DNA of 64,000 bases from Clostridia bacterium (GTDB lineage Bacteria; Bacillota; Clostridia; UBA1381), in contig CAAEKO010000053.1 of NCBI GenBank assembly GCA_900756545.1, positions 1-64,000 on the forward strand. The letters run 5' to 3'. The stretch's first letter is position 1; each line of letters opens with the position of its first letter. Both the position numbers and the translations under genes were made by a program. This document shows, piece after piece, positions 17,574-25,538 of the stretch. Below the pieces are notes generated by a model that made no database searches, was not told the origin of the DNA, and was given only the letters and a program-made list of their open reading frames with translations.

Positions 17574-18467
17574 ATGTATAACAAACATTTAGAAACCTTT
17601 ATTTATGTTGCAGATTTAGGCAGCTTTTCAAAAGCCGCCGATAAGCTATACATATCCTCCACCGCAGTAATCAAGCAAATGAATCTTTTGGAACAGGAAC
17701 TTGGTTTACAGCTTTTGGAACGGACGCACAGAGGAATTAGGCTTACAAAAGCTGGGCGCTCAATTTACGGCGACGCAAAATATTTGATACAGTATTCAAA
17801 AGACTCGCTTACCCGTGCGAATAACGCAATGCAGGGCGAGGAAAAAGTTATTAAAATCGGCAGCTCACTTATGACGCCATCACAGTTCATACTTGAACTG
17901 TGGCCTAAGGTCAAAGAACAGTGTCCCAATATTAAATTTCAAATAGTACCATTTGAAAATACTCCTGAAAATGCTCGTGAAATTCTTGCTAATCTTGGCA
18001 CAAATATTGATATAGTTGCAGGTTGGTTTGACGAGGGATTTTTAGCCAAAAGCGGCTGTCAGGCATTAAAGTTAGAGGACGAGTCGATAAGCTGTGCAAT
18101 GTCAATCAATCATTCTCTTGCGTTTAAAGAGAAAATTAAAATATCTGACTTATACGGTGAAAACGTAATGCTTATCAGACGCGGCTGGAACAAACGCACC
18201 GATGCTATAAGAGATGAAATTTGGTCTGAACATCCGCAAATAAACATAATTGATGTGCCATTTTTCAATGTTGATGTATTTAATCAATGTGAAAGCAGCA
18301 ATGATGTTTTAATAGGCTTCGAGAAATGGGAAAATGTCCACCCGCTTTTAAGAATCGTTCCGATTGAATGGGATTATACTATTCCGTTTGGTATCTTACA
18401 TTCACCCACTCCCTCCGAGCCTGTTTTGGAATTTTTAAAAGCTGTAACAAAAATATTTAATAAATAA
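17574..18467 (+). CDS. LysR-family regulator, probable regulator of the redox cargo
   Basis: The 297-residue protein has the N-terminal winged helix of LysR regulators (HLETFIYVADLGSFSKAAD, then QMNLLEQELGLQLLERTHRG). A periplasmic-binding-like effector domain runs from about residue 90 to the end. It is transcribed towards the alcohol dehydrogenase operon. A dyad of LysR T-N11-A style stands before that operon and related boxes stand before two more cargo units, so it is the likeliest factor for all three. This is inference from position and motif type. The effector is unknown; a quinone, aldehyde or aromatic electrophile would suit the enzymes. Confidence 0.85.
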   Translation: MYNKHLETFIYVADLGSFSKAADKLYISSTAVIKQMNLLEQELGLQLLERTHRGIRLTKAGRSIYGDAKYLIQYSKDSLTRANNAMQGEEKVIKIGSSLMTPSQFILELWPKVKEQCPNIKFQIVPFENTPENAREILANLGTNIDIVAGWFDEGFLAKSGCQALKLEDESISCAMSINHSLAFKEKIKISDLYGENVMLIRRGWNKRTDAIRDEIWSEHPQINIIDVPFFNVDVFNQCESSNDVLIGFEKWENVHPLLRIVPIEWDYTIPFGILHSPTPSEPVLEFLKAVTKIFNK

Positions 18468-18489
18468 TCACGAAATGCTTATTATAGCT

Positions 18490-18516
18490 GAACGCTTAAA
18501 TAGGCGTTTCTTTTTT
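18490..18516 (+). terminator. Terminator of the LysR regulator gene
   Basis: AACGC (18491-18495) pairs with GCGTT (18504-18508), followed by CTTTTTT. The stem is short. Confidence 0.5.
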
Positions 18517-18517
18517 G

Positions 18518-18585
18518 TGTAAACCTTTTGGTTGGAACTGATAAACCAAACGATACTTCTGTTTGTACGCGTGAGGTGGTATAAT
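18518..18585 (+). promoter_or_regulatory. Cargo regulon box 1 and promoter
   Basis: TTTGGTT (18527-18533) and AACCAAA (18544-18550) form a dyad inside a longer conserved block, followed by CGATACTTCTG. TATAAT is at 18580-18585, 51 bp after the reference base of the box. The -35 position reads TTCTGT, a poor match to consensus, as expected for an activator-dependent promoter. The same block recurs at 23287 and 26635. Confidence 0.7.
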
Positions 18586-18621
18586 TAAGATAAAGATAAA
18601 GAAAACGAAAGGAGCAGGAAA

Positions 18622-19791
18622 ATGGAAAATTTTATTTATGAGTATCCGACAAAAGTACTATTCGGAAAAGGCATTGCCAAAGAACAGCTTTCAAACGCAT
18701 TAAAGGCATATGGCAATAGAATAATGCTTGCATACGGCGGCGGTTCCATTAAAAATAACGGAATTTACAATGAAATTACGGGAATTTTGAAAAATGACGG
18801 TAAGGAAGTAATCGACTTTTCGGGTATAATGTCCAACCCTACCTATGCAAAGGTACAGGAGGGCGCGGCGCTGGCAAAAGAGAAAAATGTTGATTTTATT
18901 CTTGCGGTCGGCGGCGGCAGCGTGATTGACTGCTGTAAAATCATTTCGGTGCAGGCAAAGACAAGCGAGGACATCTGGGATATGGAGTTTGTTCAAGGCA
19001 AATTTCCAACGGAAAGTATTCCCGTCGGCGCAGTTGTTACAGCTTCAGGAACAGGGGCGGAAATGAACGCAGGCGCTGTCATTACAAATGAAGCCTTAAA
19101 AATAAAAACAGGCGTATTAGGCGCGACGCCGTGCTTTGCTGTTCTTGACCCTGAATATACAATGTCTGTTCCTAAAAGCCAAGTAATATCGGGCGCGTTT
19201 GACACATTAAGCCATGCAATGGAAACCTATTTCGGACAGTCGGATAAAGACAATGCTTCCGATGATATTGCGGAAGCGGTAATGAAAAATACAATCCGTA
19301 ATATGAGAACGCTTCTGACAGATATTAACGATTATACTGCAAGAAGCAACTTAATGTGGGACAGCGCAATGGCGGAAAACGGAATACTAAAGCTCGGACG
19401 CAAAACAGCATTTCAGGCACACCAGATAGAACACCAGCTCGGCGCGTATACCGATTGCAATCACGGACAGGGGCTTGCCGTGATACACCCGGTATATTAT
19501 AAGCATATTTACAAGTACGGACTTTCAAAATTTGCCCGTTTCGCCGTAAATGTATGGGGCATTTCGGCAGAGGGAAAATCGGACGAGGAACTTGCTCTGG
19601 CAGGAATTGACGCGCTTGCAGATTTTATCAAAGAGTGCGGGCTTCCGACGCACTTGGAGGAACTCAAGACAAAAGCAAAGATTACGGAGGATATGCTGAA
19701 AGAAGCTGCAGACAGCACAAACATCATACAGACGGGATACGGCGTGCTGACACATGAAGAAATATATCGTATTTTAAAAGAGTGTATCTAA
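18622..19791 (+). CDS. Iron-containing alcohol dehydrogenase (butanol-dehydrogenase type)
   Basis: This 389-residue group III alcohol dehydrogenase starts MENFIYEYPTKVLFGKG. The nucleotide-binding loop is AVGGGSVIDCCK. The iron ligands are expected in FDTLSHAMETYFGQ (Asp and His) and in FQAHQIEHQLGAYTDCNHGQGLA (two His). Members of the YqhD/BDH branch reduce aldehydes to alcohols, commonly with NADPH. It is the first gene of a three-gene unit driven by regulon box 1, suggesting removal of reactive aldehydes. The start follows AAAGGAG. Confidence 0.92.
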   Translation: MENFIYEYPTKVLFGKGIAKEQLSNALKAYGNRIMLAYGGGSIKNNGIYNEITGILKNDGKEVIDFSGIMSNPTYAKVQEGAALAKEKNVDFILAVGGGSVIDCCKIISVQAKTSEDIWDMEFVQGKFPTESIPVGAVVTASGTGAEMNAGAVITNEALKIKTGVLGATPCFAVLDPEYTMSVPKSQVISGAFDTLSHAMETYFGQSDKDNASDDIAEAVMKNTIRNMRTLLTDINDYTARSNLMWDSAMAENGILKLGRKTAFQAHQIEHQLGAYTDCNHGQGLAVIHPVYYKHIYKYGLSKFARFAVNVWGISAEGKSDEELALAGIDALADFIKECGLPTHLEELKTKAKITEDMLKEAADSTNIIQTGYGVLTHEEIYRILKECI

Positions 19792-19805
19792 GGAGGAGCA
19801 GAAAT

Positions 19806-20657
19806 ATGGAGTATGTAACATTAAACAACGGACTAAAAATGCCGCTTGAGGGCTTTGGCGTGTTTCAGGTTCCCGACAGTGCAGAGTGCGAGAGGGCAGT
19901 TATTGACGCAATTGAAAGCGGCTACCGCTTAATTGACACAGCGGCGGCATATATGAATGAGGAAGCTGTCGGCAGAGCAATTAAAAAATGCGGCGTACCG
20001 CGAGAGGAATTGTTCATCACAACAAAACTGTGGGTACAGGACGCAAGCTATGAGGGCGCGAAAAAAGCAATAGAATCATCTCTTGAAAAACTCGGTCTTG
20101 ATTACCTTGACTTGTATTTAATTCATCAGCCTATGGGCGACTATATCGGCGCGTACCGTGCTATGGAGGAGGAATATAAGGTCGGCGGATTAAAGGCAAT
20201 CGGCGTTTGCAACTTCTATCCCGAACGCTTGACGGATTTTTGCGAAACAGTGGAAATTACGCCTATGTTAAATCAAATTGAACTGCACCCGTTCTTTCAG
20301 CAGACAAAAGCGATAGAATTGATGAAAGAGTACGGCGTTGTCCCGGAAGCGTGGGGACCGTTTGCAGAAGGCAAGTACGGAATATTCACGCACCCTGTTT
20401 TAAGTAAAATAGGTGAAAAATATGGAAAAACTGCCGCACAGGTAGCTCTAAGGTGGAACGTGCAGCGCGGCGTTGTGGTAATTCCGAAGTCCGTTCACAA
20501 GGACAGAATGGAGCAGAATTTTAATATATGGGATTTTGGGCTTACGGACGAGGATATGGAAAAGATTGCGGAGCTTGACACAGGACGCAGTGAGATAGTA
20601 AATCATTACGACCCAAATTTCGTGAAGATGCTTCACGGAATGAAAATACACAACTAA
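19806..20657 (+). CDS. Aldo/keto reductase
   Basis: The 283-residue TIM-barrel oxidoreductase opens MEYVTLNNGLKMPLEGFGVF. The catalytic tetrad is visible: Asp and Tyr in LIDTAAAYMNE, Lys in TTKLW and His in LIHQPMGDY. VIPKSVHKDRMEQN is the usual NADPH-phosphate-contacting segment. It reduces aldehydes or ketones; the precise substrate is unknown. The ATG at 19806 follows AAGGAGG, 14 bp after the dehydrogenase stop, so both belong to one operon. Confidence 0.92.
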   Translation: MEYVTLNNGLKMPLEGFGVFQVPDSAECERAVIDAIESGYRLIDTAAAYMNEEAVGRAIKKCGVPREELFITTKLWVQDASYEGAKKAIESSLEKLGLDYLDLYLIHQPMGDYIGAYRAMEEEYKVGGLKAIGVCNFYPERLTDFCETVEITPMLNQIELHPFFQQTKAIELMKEYGVVPEAWGPFAEGKYGIFTHPVLSKIGEKYGKTAAQVALRWNVQRGVVVIPKSVHKDRMEQNFNIWDFGLTDEDMEKIAELDTGRSEIVNHYDPNFVKMLHGMKIHN

Positions 20658-20677
20658 TAAAGAAAGGAACGAAAACA

Positions 20678-21910
20678 ATGAAAAAGAACTTTATCACAGG
20701 ATTTATTTCGGGCGCGGTTGCGTTCACAATGGTAGGAGCGTTTGCGGCGAATATGGTAACAACACCCAACACCTACCCCGTTAAACTGGACGGAAAAGAC
20801 GTCAGCATTGAGGGCTACAATGTAGATGATTACACCTATTTTAAGCTCCGTGATATTTCGGACGCAGTGGGCGGCTTTGACGTGGATTTTAATGACGATA
20901 CAATCGTCTTGACTTCACAGGAAAAGGGACTTTCCATAAAAGAGGAAGGAATGTTCTCATCCGGCGGAACGGTAACGGAAGCAGTTGACGGCGAATTTGA
21001 TGAAACAACGAATTGGCTCGACGGCACACGCGCAGGAAATACCGCGCACGTTGACCACGCGAACGTACTTTATCAGATCCCCGAAAAAGAAACAGGCTTG
21101 CCCATGGTATTCTTGCACGGCTACGGTCAGTCGCGTATGGGCTGGATGACAACTCCCGACGGACGCGAAGGCTGGTCAACATCATTCCTTAGAAAAGGAC
21201 ACAGCGTATTCCTTGTAGACCAGCCGCGCAGAGGCGAGGCAGGCTCGACAGCCGCAATGACAAACGACAGCATTGATACTTGGTCGGCAGAATCAAAGGA
21301 ATATATGCCGGGCGACCAAGCATGGTACACACATTTTCGTATCGGACGCACAGCGCCCGAACGCTATGACGGCTCGCAGTTCCCGGAGGGTGAGGAAGCG
21401 CAAAATCAGTTCTTCCGTCAGATGACGCCGAACACAGGCAGTTTTGATATGGCTGTAAATGTTGCGGCAATGGACGAAGTGATGAAAGATGTTAAGGCAA
21501 AGACAGGTAAAAAGAGCGTATATGTAACGCATTCACAGGGCGGCAGAGTCGGCTGGGACGTTGATACGGAAAATGTTGCGGCAATCGTTGCAATCGAACC
21601 GGGCGGCACGCCTGAAATCGGCTCGGAGCAGTACAAGAAATTCCTTGACGCTAAAATCCCGATGGTTATTTATTTCGGCGACTATATTGATAACGGTCCC
21701 GAGGATATTCAGTCAACAGCCTTTTGGAAGAACGTGAGAGACGCTGCGGTTGCTTTTGCAGAGCAATATAACGCAGACGGCGGTAACTGTACTGTTATAA
21801 ATCTTCCTGACATTGGAATTACAGGCAACTCGCACTTTATGTTCCAGGAGAAGAACAGCGAGGAAATCGCACAGCATGTTGAAAACTGGATTAAGAAAAA
21901 TGTAAAATAA
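20678..21910 (+). CDS. Exported alpha/beta hydrolase with N-terminal stalk domain
   Basis: Residues 1-25 form a signal peptide (FITGFISGAVAFTMVGAFAAN). Residues 30-85 resemble a copper-amine-oxidase-type stalk domain (YPVKLDGKDVSIEGYNVDDY, FKLRDISDAVG). The rest is an alpha/beta hydrolase with MVFLHGYGQS, the nucleophile elbow THSQGG (Ser286) and a late GNSHFM that would supply the catalytic histidine. It probably hydrolyses an ester outside the membrane. It is the third gene of the operon begun by the alcohol dehydrogenase. The link to the two cytosolic reductases suggests ester cleavage outside and carbonyl reduction inside. Confidence 0.8.
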   Translation: MKKNFITGFISGAVAFTMVGAFAANMVTTPNTYPVKLDGKDVSIEGYNVDDYTYFKLRDISDAVGGFDVDFNDDTIVLTSQEKGLSIKEEGMFSSGGTVTEAVDGEFDETTNWLDGTRAGNTAHVDHANVLYQIPEKETGLPMVFLHGYGQSRMGWMTTPDGREGWSTSFLRKGHSVFLVDQPRRGEAGSTAAMTNDSIDTWSAESKEYMPGDQAWYTHFRIGRTAPERYDGSQFPEGEEAQNQFFRQMTPNTGSFDMAVNVAAMDEVMKDVKAKTGKKSVYVTHSQGGRVGWDVDTENVAAIVAIEPGGTPEIGSEQYKKFLDAKIPMVIYFGDYIDNGPEDIQSTAFWKNVRDAAVAFAEQYNADGGNCTVINLPDIGITGNSHFMFQEKNSEEIAQHVENWIKKNVK

Positions 21911-21922
21911 AGGATAAATAAA

Positions 21923-21950
21923 GCCCGCTGCTGAAATTTCGGCTGCGGGC
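21923..21950. terminator. Terminator between convergent hydrolase and merR genes
   Basis: GCCCGC (21923-21928) pairs with GCGGGC (21945-21950), with inner GC pairs. A/T-rich runs on both sides could serve both directions. Confidence 0.6.
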
Positions 21951-21955
21951 AATAT

Positions 21956-22411
21956 TTATTTTTGATGCATTCGGTCTAAGCTTGCTTTTGCGGCGCGCAA
22001 ATGTTCGGGAATTTCCTCTATTGTCATATTCTTAGGAACAGAGGTTGTCCCTGCTTTCTTTGCAGTCTCATAATACCAGCATTTATAATCAAGCGTGTCC
22101 AGTATGTGCTGAAGATCTTCCATCTGCTTTGTAACTTTTTTTCTTTGATTTTTAAACAGAGCAAGTCTTTCATCAATAGTTTCGTCACCCTTTAAAGCCA
22201 TATCGATATAGCTTTTAATATCCTTGATGGACAGACCGGATTTCTTTAAGCATTCTATAATAAACAGCCAGTCAAAATCCTTTTCCTGAAATACCCGTAT
22301 TCCTCCGCCTGAACGTTCAACAAACGGAAGTAAGCCTTCCTTATCGTAATAGCGTATGGTTGACGGTGCAACACCCAATACTTTTGCAGCTTCACCTACT
22401 GTATAAATCAT
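21956..22411 (-). CDS. MerR-family transcriptional regulator
   Basis: The 151-residue protein starts MIYTVGEAAKVLGVAPSTIRYYDKEGLL, the MerR helix-turn-helix and wing. A long dimerisation helix (LALFKNQRKKVTKQMEDLQHIL) follows. Metal-sensing cysteine patterns of MerR or CueR are absent; one cysteine and a tyrosine-rich LDYKCWYYETAKKAG resemble the redox/organic-sensing branch. The frame is open 29 codons further upstream but AAGGAG marks this ATG. It diverges from the cupin-CMD pair across a promoter with a 19-bp spacer, the standard MerR target. Confidence 0.85.
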   Translation of the reverse strand: MIYTVGEAAKVLGVAPSTIRYYDKEGLLPFVERSGGGIRVFQEKDFDWLFIIECLKKSGLSIKDIKSYIDMALKGDETIDERLALFKNQRKKVTKQMEDLQHILDTLDYKCWYYETAKKAGTTSVPKNMTIEEIPEHLRAAKASLDRMHQK

Positions 22412-22446
22412 TTTTAATAATCTCCTTAAAAAATTTAAAAAAACTC

Positions 22447-22477
22447 TTGACTTAAAGTTGACTTTAACTTGTATAAT
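22447..22477 (+). promoter_or_regulatory. MerR-type promoter with 19-bp spacer
   Basis: TTGACT (22447-22452) and TATAAT (22472-22477) are separated by 19 bp. The spacer holds the perfect palindrome TTAAAGT-TG-ACTTTAA (22453-22468). Overlong spacers with a central dyad are diagnostic of MerR activation by DNA distortion. It would drive 22541-23273. Confidence 0.85.
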
Positions 22478-22540
22478 ATATCTGAGGTTCAAAAACATTA
22501 TATTACTTAATTAATCAAATGTCAAGGAGGAAAATAATAA

Positions 22541-22936
22541 ATGAAAGAATTAAGCGTATTTAAAACAGGCAAAGCAAACGATGCTTTTGCACAGTATTTT
22601 GCAGGTCAGAGTTATCTGAATATGCTCACCACGGAAAGAATAGGCATAGGAAATGTAACCTTTGAGCCTGCCTGCAGGAATAATTGGCACATTCATCATA
22701 AGGGCGGTCAGGTTTTACTTGTAACTGCCGGCCGCGGCTACTATCAGGAATGGGGACAGCCTGCGCGTGAATTGCATGCAGGTGACGTTGTTAATATTCC
22801 GCCGGAGGTTAAGCATTGGCACGGCGCAGCGCCGAATGAGTGGTTTCAGCATCTTGCGGTAGAAGTTCCCGCAGACGGGGCTTCGACCGAATGGTGCGAG
22901 GCTGTATCAGATGAGGATTATGGGATTTTGAAGTAA
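22541..22936 (+). CDS. Cupin-domain protein
   Basis: The 131-residue single-domain cupin shows FEPACRNNWHIHHKGGQVLLV, which is motif 1 with the HxH…Q metal ligands. HAGDVVNIPPEVKHWHGA is motif 2 with the late histidine. Small cupins of this type occur with carboxymuconolactone decarboxylase-like proteins and aldo/keto reductases in clostridial redox clusters. It is followed after 13 bp by a CMD gene and both sit under the MerR-type promoter. A close paralogue of this domain lies inside the exported fusion at 26739. Confidence 0.88.
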   Translation: MKELSVFKTGKANDAFAQYFAGQSYLNMLTTERIGIGNVTFEPACRNNWHIHHKGGQVLLVTAGRGYYQEWGQPARELHAGDVVNIPPEVKHWHGAAPNEWFQHLAVEVPADGASTEWCEAVSDEDYGILK

Positions 22937-22949
22937 GGAGGAAACCAAA

Positions 22950-23273
22950 ATGGCAAAGCAGACAGCAGGAAGAATAGAATTAGGGAAATTTGCCCCGAAA
23001 TTTGCAGAGTTAAACGACGATGTATTATTTGGTCAGATATGGGAGCGTGAGGACAAATTGTCAGCTCGTGACCGCAGTATAGTTACAGTTATAGCACTGA
23101 TGGCTGGAGGGATATTAGACAGTTCCTTGCAGTACCATATTCTGAATGCGAAAAATCACGGAGTAACATCAGTGGAAATGGCTGAAATACTGACGCACGC
23201 GGCATTTTATGCGGGCTGGCCAAAGGCGTGGGCAGCGCTTCGTATGGCAAAGGAAGTTTACGGAGAGGAGTAA
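22950..23273 (+). CDS. Carboxymuconolactone decarboxylase-family protein
   Basis: The 107-residue all-helical protein has the fold sequence RDRSIVTVIALMAGG, then LQYHILNAKNHGVTSVEMAEILTHAAFYAGWPKAWAAL, typical of the CMD/AhpD-like family. The CxxC or CxxxH motif of peroxidase-type AhpD is absent, so disulfide-based peroxidase activity is unlikely. It forms an operon with the cupin; the start follows AAGGAGG. The function may be a decarboxylase, isomerase or binding role and is not determinable here. Confidence 0.85.
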   Translation: MAKQTAGRIELGKFAPKFAELNDDVLFGQIWEREDKLSARDRSIVTVIALMAGGILDSSLQYHILNAKNHGVTSVEMAEILTHAAFYAGWPKAWAALRMAKEVYGEE

Positions 23274-23286
23274 AAAATCAAATCAG

Positions 23287-23354
23287 ATACAACCCTTGGG
23301 TTACAACTGATAAACTTTTTGGAACTTCCGTAAATGACGTGTGTGAGATATAAT
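23287..23354 (+). promoter_or_regulatory. Cargo regulon box 2 and promoter
   Basis: The block ACCCTTGGGTTACAACTGAT (from 23292) aligns without gaps to box 1. TATAAT lies at 23349-23354, again 51 bp from the equivalent base. It precedes the FMN reductase, flavodoxin lipoprotein and aldo/keto reductase genes. Confidence 0.65.
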
Positions 23355-23386
23355 ATAGTTAGAAAACAACGAAAGGAGTAAATTTT

Positions 23387-23926
23387 ATGAGTAAAAAAAT
23401 ATTGATACTATCAGGCAGCCCGCGCAAGGGCGGCAATTCGGATTTATTATGTGATGAATTTATGCGCGGAGCGCAGGAGAGCGGCAATGACGTTGAAAAA
23501 ATTTTTATAAGAGATAAAAAGATAGGCTATTGTACCGCTTGTTATTATTGCAGAGATACAGGCAAGGGCTGCGCTGTAAAAGACGACATGGCAGAGATAC
23601 TTGACAAAATGCTTGAAGCTGATGTAATTGTTATGGCAAGTCCAGTGTACTTCTATTCCATAGACGCGCAGATGAAGACGGTTATTGACCGTACCGTTGC
23701 AAAATGGCGTGATATAAAGAATAAGGAGTTTTATTACATAATGACCGCTGCAGAGGAAGGAAACGGCGTAATGGACTGCACGCTTGAATGTTTCAGAGGG
23801 CTTGCGGCTTGTCTTGATGGATCAAAGGAAAAAGGCGTAATCTATGGACAGGGTGTATATGAAGCAGGAGCAATACAAAATACACCATATATGAACGAAG
23901 CATATAATATGGGTAAACATGTGTAA
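23387..23926 (+). CDS. NAD(P)H-dependent FMN reductase / flavodoxin-like protein
   Basis: The 179-residue flavodoxin-fold protein opens ILILSGSPRKGGNSDLL, the FMN-phosphate loop. CTACYYCRDTGKGCAVKDDM is a cysteine-rich segment typical of iron-sulfur flavoprotein-like reductases, and MASPVYFYSIDAQMKTVIDR lines the flavin site. The spacing of the cysteines leaves open whether a cluster is bound. It is the first gene of the unit behind box 2 and could pass electrons to the exported flavodoxin lipoprotein encoded next, though no membrane link is visible. Confidence 0.85.
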   Translation: MSKKILILSGSPRKGGNSDLLCDEFMRGAQESGNDVEKIFIRDKKIGYCTACYYCRDTGKGCAVKDDMAEILDKMLEADVIVMASPVYFYSIDAQMKTVIDRTVAKWRDIKNKEFYYIMTAAEEGNGVMDCTLECFRGLAACLDGSKEKGVIYGQGVYEAGAIQNTPYMNEAYNMGKHV

Positions 23927-23941
23927 GGAGGAAAATGTAAA

Positions 23942-25522
23942 GTGAAAAAAATATTATCAATTTTAATGACATTGGTATTTGCAATGTCCATGATGACCGG
24001 CTGCTCGGCAGCGGAAAATACAAATAACACTACAGAGGATTTTATGCTTACAATGCAGATTGGAAATCCTGTTATGACAGTAAACGGAGCCGAAGCGGAA
24101 ATTGATCCCGGACGCGGAACCGTACCTGTTGTGCAGAATGACAGAACTCTTATTCCTATCCGTGCGATTATCGAAGCGATGGGCGGAACAGTAAATTGGG
24201 ACGAGGAAACACAAACCGTACTTCTGGAGTATAACGGCGATGTTGTTACGCTTAACATTGGAAACACAGCTGCGTATTTAAACGAAACAATGTATACGCT
24301 TGACGTAGCTCCGACAACCATAAACGACCGTACAATGCTCCCAATAAGATTTATTGCGGAGAGCTTTAAATTCAATGTTGACTGGAAGCAGGAAACAAAA
24401 ACGGTAACGATTATAAAATCGGCGTCTGCCCCAACAGAAACAACCCCGCCTGTAACTGCACCGTCAAACGGCGGTAAAACATTGGTTGTATATTATTCAG
24501 CAACAGGCAGTACGGAAAATGTAGCAAATTATATCGCAGCGGCAACAAATGCAGATGTTTTTGAATTAGAGCCTGTAAAGCCGTACACAGACGCGGATTT
24601 GAATTGGACAGATGATAACAGCCGTGTAGTAGATGAGCATAACAACGAGGAAAAAAGAGTTGTTGAGCTTACAAGCACAACCGTTCCGAATTGGGACAGC
24701 TATGACACCGTATTTATCGGTTATCCCATTTGGTGGGGTATTGCCGCTTGGCCTGTTGACGGATTTGTAAAGGCAAATAATTTCACAGGCAAGACCGTTA
24801 TTCCGTTCTGCACTTCGGCAAGCTCAGGTCTTGGCGAAAGCGGTGAATTGCTTGCAGATATGGCGGGAACAGGTGATTGGCAGGCAGGTATGCGTTTTCG
24901 TTCAGGTGCAAGCGAAAGCGATGTTGCCGATTGGGTAAATACGCTTAACCTCAATACGGCTTCTGAAAGCAAAAGCGACAGCAAAACGCTTGTCGTATAT
25001 TTCTCACAGCCTGAAACAAACAATGCCGAAAATATGACGCAGGAGGAAGATAACAGCACTGTTGTTATAAACGGCGAGGTTTTGGGAAATACACAATATA
25101 TGGCGTATGTTATCGCGGAAAATACAAATGCGGATATTTTCAGGATTGAGCCTGAAACACCATATCCCACAGACCACAGCACATTGGTGGACTTGGCGGC
25201 TGACGAGCAGGATCAAAAGGCTCGTCCTGCGATTAAAGACCAAATTACAAACTTAGACGACTATGATACAATTTTTCTCGGCTATCCGAATTGGTGGGGC
25301 GATATGCCTATGATACTTTATACATTTCTTGAAAGCTATGACTTGTCGGGTAAAACGGTCATTCCGTTTAATACGCACGGCGGCAGCGGATTTTCAAGCA
25401 CGATAAGCTCTATCCGTTCATTACAGCCGAACAGCAATGTATTAGAGGGATTATCTATCTCACGTGACCATATACAGGACGCAGAACAGGAAATCGTTGA
25501 TTGGGTAAACGGCTTAAAATAA
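23942..25522 (+). CDS. Lipoprotein with stalk domain and two flavodoxin domains
   Basis: The 526-residue protein starts at GTG after AAGGAGG. A lipoprotein signal peptide ends in MMTGC (Cys21). Residues ~36-160 form a copper-amine-oxidase-like stalk domain (DRTLIPIRAIIEAMGGTVNW, DRTMLPIRFIAESF). After a Thr/Pro linker come two flavodoxin-4-type domains, ~180-345 (LVVYYSATGSTENVA) and ~353-525 (LVVYFSQPETNNAEN). Each has the GYPxWWG flavin-site segment (GYPIWWG, GYPNWWG). Flavodoxins are normally cytosolic, so a tandem pair on a surface lipoprotein implies extracellular flavin redox chemistry. No flavinylation motif is evident. Confidence 0.85.
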   Translation: MKKILSILMTLVFAMSMMTGCSAAENTNNTTEDFMLTMQIGNPVMTVNGAEAEIDPGRGTVPVVQNDRTLIPIRAIIEAMGGTVNWDEETQTVLLEYNGDVVTLNIGNTAAYLNETMYTLDVAPTTINDRTMLPIRFIAESFKFNVDWKQETKTVTIIKSASAPTETTPPVTAPSNGGKTLVVYYSATGSTENVANYIAAATNADVFELEPVKPYTDADLNWTDDNSRVVDEHNNEEKRVVELTSTTVPNWDSYDTVFIGYPIWWGIAAWPVDGFVKANNFTGKTVIPFCTSASSGLGESGELLADMAGTGDWQAGMRFRSGASESDVADWVNTLNLNTASESKSDSKTLVVYFSQPETNNAENMTQEEDNSTVVINGEVLGNTQYMAYVIAENTNADIFRIEPETPYPTDHSTLVDLAADEQDQKARPAIKDQITNLDDYDTIFLGYPNWWGDMPMILYTFLESYDLSGKTVIPFNTHGGSGFSSTISSIRSLQPNSNVLEGLSISRDHIQDAEQEIVDWVNGLK

Positions 25523-25538
25523 TCAGGGAGATGTTAAT

